Assembly: GCA_012295275.1 (NCBI GenBank)
Contig: CM022670.1
Location: 18,878,698 to 18,942,697, forward strand
DNA: 64,000 bases
Direction of reading: 5' to 3'
Source: Chrysomallon squamiferum
Lineage: Eukaryota > Mollusca > Gastropoda > Neomphalida > Peltospiridae
Program-made: the position numbers and the translations under genes
The notes under the pieces: model-generated
Told to the model about the DNA's origin: nothing
Database searches by the model: none
What the model saw: only the letters and a program-made list of their open reading frames with translations
In this document: one piece after another, positions 38,468 to 52,700 of the stretch
Position numbering within the stretch: position 1 is the stretch's first letter
Layout: each line of letters starts with the position of its first letter

Positions 38468-39898
38468 AAACAAATGTTTATCACATATATTCTTATTTAA
38501 AAACTTGAAAAATAAAATAAATTTTTATTAATTTGATGTACCGATAAAAACGTAATTATAAACAGATTATAAATGATAATAACAACAACAATAATAAAAT
38601 AACAAAAGATCAAAAATTCAAGATGAAGGTTTATTTTCAAACAACACAACAATATATATTGTAAATAGAAAAAGATAGAAGATAACTGTAAAAGAACTGT
38701 TTAAATACATATACCTGTTTATAATGATTTCTGAAAGATATTTCTACTTTACCAAAATCATATGAAATGTAAGTAATATTGAAACCTCTTATTCATTAAA
38801 TATTCTAAAATGTTCCCACATACAGTTAAGCGATTTCTTGAGAAGATTGCCTGCCTTCATCCTAATAATTATGTCACTGATCAAATATGACAATAAAAAA
38901 AAATAGCTGACTATGTTATGAGGTTGATAAATGTCTTGACATTCATTCGGTTTCAAATCCTATACTCCAAAAACAAAAAGGTTATTGTAATATTTGTATA
39001 TAAAGAAAAATAATTTCCAAAGCAGATAATTGGTTAATGGATCAGTTTAAAAATGTATGAAATGTATATATTAGTAGAAAATTTAAAGCAATTAATGATA
39101 ATACATATGAATGAGAAAAACAATTTCCAAAGCAGATAAACTAATTAATGGATTGCTTTAAATATAAATAACAAATGAATGACTACAAAATTATATTGAT
39201 TTTAAGCAGCTCTGAATATTACTGAAGTACTGTGATAAAAAATAATTTTTAAGTTTAAAATGAAATCAGTTATGAAATGTAAAATATGCACAGGTTTGAA
39301 TATTTTTATAAAAATAACTGTAATTATTTCTTAAATTCACTTTGAGTTCTAAAATGTTTTGAAACATCATATAAATCAATTAAAATGGTCAGCTAAGCAA
39401 ACAAATCAAATTTTTCGTACCATAAATTCTTTTTGAAAAAATTGTTTATTCATTTTTTATTCTATTTTTTTATCGAAAATGCAAGAATAAGAAAACAAAA
39501 TGATTAAAAAAATATTTAAGCATAAATGTAAAGTTGTGTCAGTACTCTAATGACTGTAGATGTGAAAATCACTGGTTTTTCCATCCTTATAAATTTGTTT
39601 CATATAGTCTATGATGTATATATATAAATAACATGGTCTGAGAACTTAGCTACCTATAAATTTTTATAAATTTAAAATTTTTATTTTTATTCCTGTATTT
39701 CTTTAGGTGAATATACAAATAAAATGTTAAATATATCTTTATATTTAACATATCGTTCTTTCTGTTTACAACTACATGTACATCAATTATGAAGTGAATT
39801 CCTATTATTTCTTTAAGAATCTGAAAATAATCGTTTTTATATATATATAATAAGAAAAATAACTGAGTTCAAAATAACACAAATATTTTCTTTTACAT
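38001..39898 (-). other. Intergenic DNA and receptor 3' UTR
   Basis: AT-rich DNA with no supported gene. It includes a 42-base poly-T run at 38420-38461 and another T-run near 38127-38149. The portion next to 39898 must be the 3' UTR of the minus-strand receptor; several minus-strand AATAAA hexamers exist and I cannot choose one. Confidence 0.5.
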
Positions 39899-40703
39899 CT
39901 AGATTTCTGAACTTTTGTTATTGCAGTTTTCAGAAAACTGACTGGAACAAATGACTTCATACAAGTTATCAGGGTGTTGAATGCCACTTAGTTGTAGATG
40001 TGCATAGGGCCCATTTTCATCATCAACAGAGTTTGGCATTGATAATCTTTCTTGGTTATTCGCAGAATTATCTTCAAATCCATATGCAATGTTGAAAACC
40101 TGGTGAGTTCTAGCTTCTGAAATTCGCTGGTCATGGTCCAAATGCTCATAATCTGAATCTAACTTCTTGGATCGCCTTTTAACTACAGAGAATAATACCA
40201 GAATATCAACAGAATAACAGTTCTGTATATAGTTGTAATATTTTTGGTTATTGAAATAAATATCCATTTAGACTATCTCCCAGTCCAACTAGTTCCTGTC
40301 AGCTGTTTTATGTAAAGTCTGTGGTATGTGAGTTTTTTTAATATAAAAGATGCATTGCTGCTAAAACAACTTACATTTTGGTGACATCAAGTTACCATGC
40401 ATCATTATTATTAAATAAATCAGTTCTAATAAATAAACAGATGACATTTTTATACAGATATTGATCTTAAACAATCTTAAAATATGACTTCTTTTTTAAA
40501 AACACAGCAAACTACATGTTTCTAAAAAAAAATATATAAAAAAAAATAAAAATCAACCAAAGTTCTCAACATATATTTTTAAAAAATGAAAAAACTCATA
40601 CCTATGACTACCACCACAATGATGATAACTATTACAACTACTGTGCCTACTGCTGCCCCTATGTAGACAGGCAGAGTTGATGTTTTGTCATTACTTCCAT
40701 CAT
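39899..40703 (-). other. Receptor exons 27-28: transmembrane helix and cytoplasmic tail
   Basis: Exons: 40703-40602 and 40182-39899, stop TAG at 39899-39901. The helix is [20 protein letters not shown], followed by the stop-transfer KRRSKK. The 94-residue tail has SDYEHL, PYAHL and LYEVI. YAHL and YEVI are 11 residues apart, matching the relaxed ITAM pattern YxxL/I-x(6-12)-YxxL/I. Signalling through Src-family and Syk-type kinases would follow if the motif is used; this is inference. Confidence 0.85.
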
Positions 40704-43700
40704 CTACAGAAATGATAAATAACAAATATAAAAATTTAATTTGTTAAAATTGAGACAAATCTTTTACTTAAATGATTTATAAGTCTGAACAATGTAAAAC
40801 AGGTGCAATGATTTGATTAATTTAAAAATTTTCTATTTTTTATTTATTTGTTTGTCTGTTTATCTTGTTTTTAGAACAGATATTAAATTTAAAAATATGA
40901 ATATAAAATATATAAATTTGTTTGTTTGGTACAAGAAGATAATTAAAGGAAAACGACTAAAGAAACATGTTACATACCAACAAGGATGACATCAGAGCAC
41001 TGTAATTCAATGGGTTGTGATTGACTGTCAAATGCAACAACTGTAAGATGGTAGTTACCAGCACTTGGTGCTTTCCATGACACACCAGTCTCTGTTGTCT
41101 TAGTTAACTTTAAAAAAAAAGAAGAAACAACCCTCATGATAATTAACAATGCAGTTTCTGTGAATACTTTTTATTTATTTATTTTTTTAATTCTCAACTA
41201 GTTGTGCAAGTATATTAAGTATTCAAAAAATAAAATCAGTTCAATTTGATAAAGTATTTGTTTGAAACAAAAGAAAAAATATATTCAGAATGTTTAATGA
41301 TGAAATGGCTTAACTGAAAGAAATAGAAATTTGAAAGGTATGAATGAATTTTAAAAAAATGAATGTTTAATGTCAATCCAGTATGAAAAATATATTGGCT
41401 AATGGAAAAACAATGTGATGATCAACATCAATATAAAAATTCAGTATGGATGGAATTGAGAGGATACTGACTATCAAACTGAGGTGGAGGATCCTTCTTC
41501 AAAATAAATAAATGAGTCAGTCAGTAAAATAATAAATTTGGACACACTAGTATCCTTTATTTCTTCCAAGGCATTAATGGCTGCCCAAACTTCAGTGCTA
41601 AAGACTGATGCTGCATCAGGCAACACCACAGAAAGTATTGCAACTGATGGAAAAAATGTAGTAAGCCACATAATTCCCATCCTGGTTGTGTAAAGGTTCT
41701 AGCATCTGCAAGTATGACATGTGCCAACCCAATAAGCTTTTGGTCTGCTCTCCAAACCATATTACCAATAACTTTTAAAATACTGAGAGCTTTCAACCCT
41801 TTCTTTTTAATATATTTAAAATATGGCATAAACATAGCTTCCTGTCAAATATAACCCCCTGAAAATTAGTCTCCACAAATGTTTTGGAATGTTTATCCAA
41901 AAACAGCTGTGAATATAAATAGAGACATCTTTTCTGGCAGATATGCATATAAACTATTTTTGCCTTTGAGAATCGAATGCCACTCTCAGATGCCCATTGA
42001 TGAAGTTATTCAAACAAAGCCGCAACTTGCATTCAATGATACTCATATGGGATGATCAAAAAAAAATCTGAAATCTGAAAAAAGAGGTATTAAAATTTGG
42101 GTGATGCTGTTAATTTTCACAGAAAACAAAAATACAGACAAGATCCTACCCTGAGGCACACTCGTCTCATGTGGGTGTATGTCGCACAAAATCCACCCCA
42201 CCAGATTTTAAATGATCTATCTTTTAAAACTTGAGAAACAGTTATAGTAAGTTGACCTCTTAAGTCCAGGCCATGGATCTTGTTTAAAAAGCCCACATGG
42301 TATCGTATTCTCCAAATCAACAAACACTGAAACCAAGTGCTGATTATGGATGAAAGCTTCTCTACAAAACATTTCAAATTTAACAAGATTACCAATCATG
42401 TTGCATCTAGATCTGAACCCACATTGTAAGTAAGCAATTTGTGAAATTCAAGATACCAGACAAGTATATGATTGATCATTTGTTCCATGGTTTTATATCT
42501 GCAACTTATGTACTTTGAACATTAATCTGCAGTCTAAAACTAAGCAATATGGTAATACTATTAGGATTGGTTGGATCCTTACCAGTCTTAGGAATAAGAA
42601 TAATAAAAAATGCAAGAGGATTATGTTTGTGAATTAAAAGTTTTAATTCTTTAAAACTGGGCCTAAGCCCATGCAGTTCCACTGAATGACTGAATTAGTC
42701 TTTAGGAGGAAGTATGGGAGTTAGCATTACATTTTCCTTTGAACAACACTGAATGGAACAGGTTTCATCTCAATGTTTTTCAACCACACCTAAGATCAGT
42801 CTTTTTGTAATGATACTTAGTCTTTTCCTAGCCGAGAAAGACTTTGTGGTCCTAACACCATAGCAGCCAACTTCCTGAAGGATTCTGTGAATCCAAAGAC
42901 ATTTCTGTCGTTGTGGTAGACATTTTGTGTTTTGTGACAGGTTCTTGTTGTTTAATCTGCTTATTTTGTTTTGTAACTTTTTCTAAACTAAAAGCTTTTT
43001 GTATCTGGCTTCATCATTTTGCCACATTAGGTCAGTATTGTTAGCAACTCTTTGGTGGAGACCTTGACTGCCACAGTATAGGTGCAGCTACCATACCAAA
43101 AAATATGTCTCCACCAGTTTCTTAGCTGTAGGAAATGACAAGTGTTTTTTTTCCAATTTACATCTTGTATACTCTTGTGAATCTTCAAAATGATTTCCAT
43201 TACAGTTTGCAAATCTTCCATCCTAATGACTTCTTTACAAGAATAGTTGGTACATTATACAAAATTTTTGACTGAAGAAGGCACAGAGAATGAGTCCAAG
43301 CTGAACATTCTACCAACAGTGTATCATTTTTCAATTTTTTAACATTCTTTGGCTCACAAGACAAGCTGACAAGCCTCTTCTGAACAACAAATGGTGATAG
43401 TTTGCTCAAGGCTCCATTGTTAGATAATCTAATGATCTGAAACCTTGGTCAGGATTTGGAAGTTATAACATTTAATTTTAAAAATTTTTTAATTCCTCTA
43501 GTTCCAGATTCCTCATCAGGTTGTTTGCCCAAAGGGAATTGTGCTGTACTGGCCATTCTCAAAGAAAATGTTATACCCCTGCACCATGGTCAGGTTACAA
43601 CACGCACAGAGGAGACTACCAAAGTACTAATGTAAATACATTATCAGTTATACATAGATACAGATATAGACTGAGGCAGAGACAGACAGACACATATACA

Positions 43701-46700
43701 CTAACATGCATACACAGTTGTCATTTCAGAATAAAAGAAATTGTGACCTTAATATCAGGTGATGGTGATGTTATTTCATTCAATGAATAACAATGGGGCC
43801 CAAAACCATATTTGTAATATTTAACTCCTTGAAGACGTTCAAAAGCTGGACCCCATGAGTATGTGTTTTCTTGGCCTGTTTCCACTTTATTTTCTGGTGT
43901 CTCAATAGAAGGAATCATCTGCAAGTGTAATAGTAAAATGCCATTCATTTTTATATCTGATACAGATTTATGGTATTTGTATACTTCATAATAAAAAGCT
44001 TTCTGCCATAAAATGAGACAAAAACACTCAAATGCTAATTAGTATTATTTATTTAATTTTGTTGGTTTTTTAATCAGATTTTTGTGCACTTTTTTCAGGT
44101 TTGAAAATGACTGTAATTACAGAATCTGATTTGTAAAAGTGGTTTTCTCTAGTGTAACTCTCTCTGACTACACACACCATACATACTATTTTTTCCTTTA
44201 TTTTTTTTTTTTTAAAAGATATTGGACACCTTTTTCTTTTATTATGTAAAGATGTTATTCCACAAGGACACACACAAGAAGATACTACTTACTTTTTTCT
44301 GTACAGTTATTGGATTCTGTGCTTTGTTCCACACAGTCATTACAAGCAAATAGGTGGATTTAAGTTCCCTAATACCCAGTAATTTCAGAGTGTAGTCTTT
44401 TGAATAACAAATATGTTGTGGTGTACAGTAGCAACTTTCAGCCTCTGAGGGAGAGTTCAGTTGACTACAAGATGTCACACCCTAAAAATCAAAATATGGA
44501 GTTTTATAGTGATGTTATGATAAAAAAACAACTGAGTGTCAGATTCAAAAATTAGAGTGAACTTTAGGGACACAAATAGCATAAAATCATTTATTATCCT
44601 TCCATTTTATTTCATACCAATCTTTGTTAATAATAAAACAAGTCACTTTATGCAAAGAAATGATAAAAACAGTATACCAATGACAAGAAATTCATCTTAA
44701 TTTGTGACTTCTACAAGTAACAGTAAAATGGCCATTCACAATGCTTTGGACACCTTATTGCCTGCGTAACTGTAAAGAATAAAATGAGCATATTTATACT
44801 TTTATAAAGAAAGAAAAAATAATATCCTATTCAAAGAATAAATCCCCAGCTGCAAATTAAAACTCATAGATGGGTTTTTCTTTTTGGATTAGATGTGTAC
44901 CTTCCCATAAACAGCAAGCCATGTACAACGACTAATGGGGCAATGGCTGAGGTATGAACTTACCAAAGGTGAAATATGCTTTGTATGGGAAGCAAATGAG
45001 ACTCCAGTGGCTTTGTCTTTAATTTTCCAGTTGATTCGATCAATACCACTTTCTTTATCAGATACATTAACCTGCAGTCTAAAACAAAAACATATATATA
45101 TATATATACACACACAAGATTTTTTAATTTGTAAATATTAGTAGTAATAACTCACATATCCTACTGCTTAAAGATACAGACTTTTAATTTAATTTAATTC
45201 TTATTTATTTACTTTTATTATATATATAATGTATGCATTGTTGGTACATTCTTACATTTTTCCTTCCTTGATATCTTCTTTGAATATTATTCCGTCAGTG
45301 ACAGGAGGTGATGAATCTATGTGAACTTGTACATTTTCTGTTTTTACATTATGTTTTATATCAAATGCTTTAACCCATAAAATAATCAGATGACCATCTC
45401 CAAGTTGAGGAGTAAACTCAATAACTGTTTTTAATCCTTGGTCTTCAAACAAATCATTTTTTGGTTCTCTTTTCATCTCTTCACCATTAGGGTTGATTAT
45501 ATAAGCAGTTTTAAATTTAATAATGCCTAGAAAAATATATGCATGATTGTGTTAAAAGAGAGCAATATCATATAATCTATTTTATATTTTTAGATAATTT
45601 CTATAATTATTTTTTTATTAATTGATTAGACTTTCACACAGATGAAAGCACTGTAGTCCACTTATGATAGAACTGATGTTATTCAAATGTACAGTATTTA
45701 TTATTATTAGGTAATTAATAAAGGTAAATTTACTGTTCTAAATTGCTAGAGTTTAATAACAGTGGCTTAAAATTTAATTAAAACATTATACAGTATGTCA
45801 TAACTAATATCATATTACATATTTTTGATTTAAATGACAGAAAGAGGAGGGAGCAAATAACATTATTTTATGAAATGACACAATAATTATATCAACCTTG
45901 TTTATTTGTAACTTCCAATACAGTTCTCTCCCCATCATGATCATCATATTTCATATCAATATCTGTGTCGTCTGCTACAGCAGCCAGCCAGTTGTTTGTG
46001 GTCTGCAACTTGTTAACAAATCTGTCAGTGAAATCCACTGTTATCCTCTTGGTATCCACTTGCCAGGTGTAGTTTGTTGATGCTGAGGCTGATGTTACAC
46101 GGATAGGATGATCTTCATTTACTGTGATTGTTGAGAAAAGATCATACATCAAAATTCTTCTAGCTTTCCTTTTATTTCCGGCTTTGTCATAAGTAGAAAG
46201 TAAGATGCTGTATACACCTGTTGACAATAGAGTGAATCCTGCTGTGTGGCCATTCTACAAAAGGAAAATACTTCTTTCTTTTTTTTTGGAATCCTTACAG
46301 ATTTAGGCCTTTACAAATATGCAGAAGTTAAAAGGTGTTTTTCTGTTCACACCTTAACATTATGTTTTCTTTTTAAAAAAAAAAAAAAAAAAAATCTTGT
46401 TACTGTGACAGTTTTAAACATACATACACCTACATACCCACACACACACTCACGCACACTCATACACACACACACACTAACACATTTATTTCTATTTAAT
46501 TGCAAAGCCATGAACTCCAAGTTCTAATTTGAATTTTAAAATGTATCATTCAAAATATTAATTCTTTTGTGTGTAGCAGTGACTTTCAATTTTGCTAGTA
46601 GGGCCCACTTCAGATTTGTAAAAATACTTTTTAAACACTATGTATTTACAAACAATTATAACTTCATAACTGTCACTGTACTTCTATGACCAGAATAAAG

Positions 46701-49700
46701 TTTAACTAAGGGGATGCCAACCTTCAAAATAATCTAAAAACATGGTCCTGAAAACAAAAAAGGTTAAGAACCACTTTATGTGTATCTTTTTGACTCCATA
46801 GGTCATTGTAGTTTTGTCATTAAACATTCATTTATTTAACATCTGAGTAAAGCAAAACAAAGATAACAAAAAATGTTTCTATTACCTGGTCAACTTTTAG
46901 AGTTTCATGATGAACAACAGTGCCTGACCGAAGCATTCCAGAAAGGTAATGAAGTTGAATGATTTCAACCTTAACAAGAGATACTCCAGATTCATCATCC
47001 ATCCATCCATTAGTCTTCACATAAATTCTCGAATCTTCAGTCTAAATAAATTGATGTAAAAATGTTTTTTATTTAAACTTATGAAAATGATGCTTGTAAA
47101 ATACTAATTTCTGGTTAAACAGTTTCACAAAAAAAAAAATTTCACTGGTACAAATTGTATACATACATATAAAAAACACATACAAATGTAAGCATAATAT
47201 CTGAAAAGATACATAAAATGTGCACACACAAAGACACAAATGACTGTACCAACAACAAATTTTCTTCGTGTATTAAGAAGGTAGCAGTTCTCGACAGAAA
47301 TATTTCCCTTCAAAACAGACCATTTTTAAAAAAGATTTTTATAGAATGAGAACTACACAATTATGTATTTTTCAGAACAAAAAACAAACAAACCTGTCTG
47401 ATGACATCAACAGCATCAACTATGTTGTAGTTACAAGTTGACTTTACTGAACAATGATAAGGCAGGCCAAGATCAACATTTAGTGTTAAGGATTGTTCAA
47501 CAGTCTGTCCATTGTACACAAATGTCTCTAAAATTCTAGATTCCATGTTTCTCACTTTGAGATTTCCCCCATTAGATGTTTGAAACAGTATCTGCATTCT
47601 GAAATGTTACATAAGCCATTGTAATTTTGCCTTTACAGAATTATTAAATAACTACATGTACTTAGGCTTAATTGCTAGTTTATAGAGTGGTCATGTAAAA
47701 TATATGAGAATTATGTTATATTTTAAATAATATAGTAAAAAAGAAAACTTTTTGGAATATATTGTTTAATTTAATTATTTCCGAGATAAGTTTGACTATC
47801 AAAATCTGTTTGGCATTTAGGATTAAACCATTTTGTGTTAATAGGATCATACTCATGGTAGGGAGGGAGATAAAATATCAGGACAGAATGTGCATTTGAG
47901 AGAGAAAGCTGTAGACAGAATACCCAGAATGAAAATATGAATATTTATTATTATATAAATAATTATTAGCATCAATCACGTATCTCAAATATTAAATCTA
48001 TGAATATTAATCTCAAACAATTTAATGCTGTGTGTGTGTGTGTGTGTGTGTTTGTTATTTATATTGGTTAACAACAGGAGCTTGGTGAGAATGGAAATTA
48101 GACAATTGGGTCTATGACTGAGTAGTACTTATAACAACTTTATCACTGAGCACCCCACCCTGAAATACCTGGCGATTCATACTCACCTGTCTCCATTTTG
48201 GAATGGAAATACATTAGAAGGGAAGTCTGATGGCATGAGTATTTCATTCCAGTTTACATCAGTTCTTGGGTTGTTTACACTGACATCTTGACAAGATCTT
48301 TGGATATTTGTTATTAGATGGCTTTCTGGAACAAAATCATTTATGCATATAAACAAACCTCCATCCAACTTCATAATTATAGATTCTCTTGTATTATATA
48401 TCACCTCAAATCTTAATAGAGATTACTTCATGATACTGATTAAAGTTAGGTTTAATATTTTCAACCTTATTTTAAAAATACATATGGTTTTCTTATTTAA
48501 AAAATTATTTATTTATTATTGTTTGTTTGGTTGATATTAATAATGAACCCAGAATTCACCTTTACTGTGAACTTATACTTCTGGTTATTTTAAAGTAAAA
48601 TTTAACCTTTATGATTAATACATCCAATTGCACTGAGCTAAAAGCCGATCTTTATAAAATCATTTTGCATAGGTAACAGCACACAATGATTTGATGAATG
48701 AAAATTATAAACTTATATGAACCTTTACCTCTCCAAATTTTCAGATGGAAATTTCCCTTTATGATTCCAACATCAAAATGTTCAATAAACACTGGTAAAA
48801 CTGGTAGTGCATCAGACGACTCAGCTGTATAGTGTGATGATAAATTGTAGTGAAATGAACTTGGTTTGTTCACATTAATCCAATAAGAAGATGTTACTGC
48901 TTGGCTGCTGTGATTTTCAAAATATATATCACTGTTGACTTTTAGCTCTACTTTAACAGCCAAATCTGGTGTTGTAACAACTGTAAAGACAGATTTTAAA
49001 ACATTAAATTAGTTTTCATTTATTTTTTCTTTATTTTTTAATTTACAGGCAGCTAAGATAATAGCTTTCTAGAACATATACTGCTGAAACTTTTATTTTG
49101 ACTTGATTTTATGTAAGACTGTGATGCTGATGACTAACTTATATTAATAGGATTTAAGCCAAAGTAAAATTATAAGTACATAAGGTAATTATTATGTAAC
49201 CTCAAAACTGAAGATATACACTGCCAAAAAAAAATTAGTTGTTTGAGGATTAAAACTGCTACATGTTTAAATTTTAGTGTTATTTATTTAATTTTTAATT
49301 TTTTTTATTCTTTTATTATTATTATCACCATTTTTGTTTCTTCTTTTTTTTTTTTTTTTTAAATATCATAACTATAAATTAATTGATCCTATATGATGTT
49401 TTAATCACAATTCAAATGGCTTCTAAAAGAAATCCTCCTTAAACAGTTGAATCACGTGTGTGTATATATATATAATTTATATATATTGTAATATCTGACT
49501 GTAAAGAATTTTTGACTGGTTGTTAGATTGCTAATCAGTATGATCATTAAAAAAATCATAATAAAAAATACAGCCTCTGATATTATCGAATAGCCAACAA
49601 TGACATCTCCCTACTTAACTTGAGAAACTCAGAAGAGACAGTTTGGTGTTTAGTAACGAAAGGCAGAAAATGTACATATATCGTGTTTAATTTAGTATTT

Positions 49701-52700
49701 TTATTAATATTATCATGCAATGAAACTATATACCAAATACGATCTTGATGGATATTAATGGAGGATATTTTTACGAGCAGGTTATTTCATACTGAAAACA
49801 TCAATCCATTTAAAAAATAAAAAATAAAAAAGCTATTTAGTTTGGTCTTCAATCCATACGCAAGCATTTAATATTGTTATTTATTTTTGGTACATGATAA
49901 TATTATTATATTTCATTAAATTTCCATCATCAATTTAAATGTGAAATGTTCGTAAAATACTAATACAGGAAAGAAAACAAATTTGACAAAAATGTAATAA
50001 ATAAATATTAAATTTGTCTTCTTCGTAAATTTATGTTCATAACACATATTTGTTATTAACATCTATTGCTAAATTTATATAAGAAGGGTCTACTTTTTAC
50101 AACAGTACGTGGTTCTGTACCTGGTTGTTTAAGTTTGATCATTTTCGTCTGAACTCTTTAAGGTGAATTTTTATTGATGATAAAACAAAAATCAAAGGAT
50201 AAATTATTTTATGAAATTTTGACCAGTTAGTTTGTTTTGTTTTTTCTTCTTTTTTGTTTTTTCAAATGTTAGAGACTAATAGTAAAAACAAAAATAGACT
50301 TTAGTTTTCAATAAGATATGGCGCTATAGAATTATTTAAAGCTACGTATTACGTATTATTGTTATTACTGAATTAAGTATTTTAAGCCAATTGACTTTGA
50401 AAAATACTTTTACTATCATCATTCAGTTAATATCGTTAAAAAAATACTAATACAAAATAATAACATTAAATTATAGAAATACTAATAATTAAAATGTTCT
50501 AACTTGTTTCACACTGTATGTGTACTAATATTTAGATAATGAATAATTAAGATGTTCTCACTTGTTTCACAATGGTGACCTGTAAATCCAGGATGACATT
50601 TACAGTTGTCAGCCAGTTCTCCATCACACTGACCTGGATAACATCTTGTACTGTCATGTCGCCATGAACAGGCTTCTGTGAAAAATTAAATAAATAAAAA
50701 TAAGCCCCCAAAACCCCCGAAATCAAAAAAACGATGACAATATGATTAACGCAAAATAATATTACAGCATCGGTTTATACTGTGTTCCTAAATCGATAGA
50801 GTCAATGAATATTTTCTTAATGGAGTTTCAGTACATTTTATTACTAACAGTTCTTAAGTATCAGAGTTTCTGCGATTGCCGTTCCCTTTCCACCTGTTGA
50901 ACCTCGATCTTGGACCTTGACGACTAAATTTTATTTATTTTATTATTATTATTATTTTTTTTTTTTAATGAAAACTAAAGTGATTTTATTTTCTTTATTT
51001 TTACTTCATATTATATATATATATAAACGTACACAGAGACATATATATTCATATGTACAGATAAATAATCGTTTTTAAAAAACTAAATTATTTTTAAAGA
51101 GGAAAAGAAAATATTGAAAGAAGATAAAAAAAAAAATATTAAAATAATGATAAGTAACTCATAATTTTAATTACGATGTTTCGTCAAATCAAATTACTTA
51201 ATCATAGTATGTAGTTATAATACTCACGTCTGCACTGTCGTTTGTCGGAAGTCGCAAGGTAAGCTCTCATTCCCGTCTGCTCTTTGACAACACCTTCGCA
51301 GCGCGTGCACTTTTCATCACTTGCAGACGTACATTCTTCTAGATTGCAATGACTGATTTTTTTGCAGACTAAAAATACCAAACTGTCGTAGTAAAATCCA
51401 TTCAGATAATTCTGTCTAATTTATAATAATAGTGTGATTACTTATTTATTATTATCCTATTATTTCATCACTAATTTGGCGAAAAAAAATTAGAATTTTA
51501 TTGTTAACGTAATATCACTTACTATCACAAAAGCCTTTAGCAGGATAAAAACCCTTGTTACAGTCTCTGCATTTGTTTATTGCAATACACACTCCCCCAC
51601 TCTCTGTTTGCACTGTGTCGTTTTCATAGATGATGTAGCTGTTGTCGAAGCGCACATTACAAGAAAAGCCGTCAGAACCATTGCATTTTACTGTATTAGT
51701 ATTAAACAAGAAAAATTATTAAGTTTGTTGTTTTTATGTCTTCCTTTTCTTAAATTTTTTTAAAACATTGCTTTAAATTGTTTCAATTATTTGTATTCGT
51801 CCTTTTATCTATTAATGATATTACATTTTAATTATATATTTTTTTTTCATTTGACAAAAACTTTTTGTTATGCTAAAGTTCCTATCGAATCAAGTTATTA
51901 AATTGTTTGCTGCTATTATTTGAATATCGCTAATAAATACATAATATTTTAAGTGTGCATGTTCTTCAGATTCAAAATTCGTTTATAAGCAATATTAAAT
52001 ATATATATATATTTTTATTATTTATTTGCCTGTTTTTATACCTTTTTTTTGTTTTTGTTTTTTAATTATTAAATTGTACTTACTAATACATTTTATTCCG
52101 TCTTCAGCCAATCCAAAACCATCTGCACATGCACATCGTTTTCCGCCTGTTGTTGGTACACAAATATGTCCACAGCCACCTTTATCTAAGCTGCATGCGT
52201 TAGTCACTAAAACAGACAATACTGTGCTTCTGTATTTATTCTCGATTTCTTATTATTTTATTTCATTTATTATCCATTTATTTTTACTTTTATTTTATTT
52301 TGATTTTAATTTACTATTATTTTGTTATTTGTTATTTTGTTAATTTATATTCATTTATTTATTTATTATTTTCTTTGGGTACTTTCTTTCCATTTTATAC
52401 ATTTTTGTAAAAAATTAGAAAAGTTCGTCTATGTTATTATTTTATTATTTATTATGATAATATAGAATTTTTTTTGATTTTTTTAAAAATAATTTGGTTT
52501 CATGAGATCGGCTATTATACCAAAACGATTTAAAGGCTTCTAGTTCTAATGAAGTTGATTTCTAAGTGGAATGATGCTGGAATTATGGAGTCCAATTGTT
52601 TAATAACGATCATCTTAAATTTAATAAAAGTCGGATAGCTACTTACCATTTTGAAATGCGCCAGCTCTAAAGACAGTAAGTCCATTTGGTTGTTGGAAAT

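Larger units (their letters stand above)
40978..48980 (-). other. Receptor exons 17-26: unassigned beta-rich ectodomain
   Basis: Exons: 48980-48729, 48325-48187, 47598-47394, 47041-46886, 46254-45897, 45526-45256, 45078-44901, 44481-44293, 43918-43748, 41107-40978 (residues about 775-1457). No domain is recognised with confidence. Recurring motifs such as [28 protein letters not shown] and VHIDSSPPV suggest repeated Ig- or FN3-like beta-sandwiches. The exon 44901-45078 acceptor is set at TTTTAG (45079), not the later CAG, because only that restores phase from the preceding phase-2 donor (giving KILQVNVSD). Confidence 0.75.

Noticed and set aside
43521-43790. Plus-strand frame antisense to the receptor intron and exon 25
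   Set aside because: It overlaps the real minus-strand exon 43748-43918, shows Tyr/Arg/Thr simple-repeat character and has no domain.
45071-45078. Acceptor CAG at 45072-45074 for receptor exon 23
   Set aside because: It leaves the preceding phase-2 donor out of frame; the TTTTAG seven bases upstream restores ILQVNVSD.
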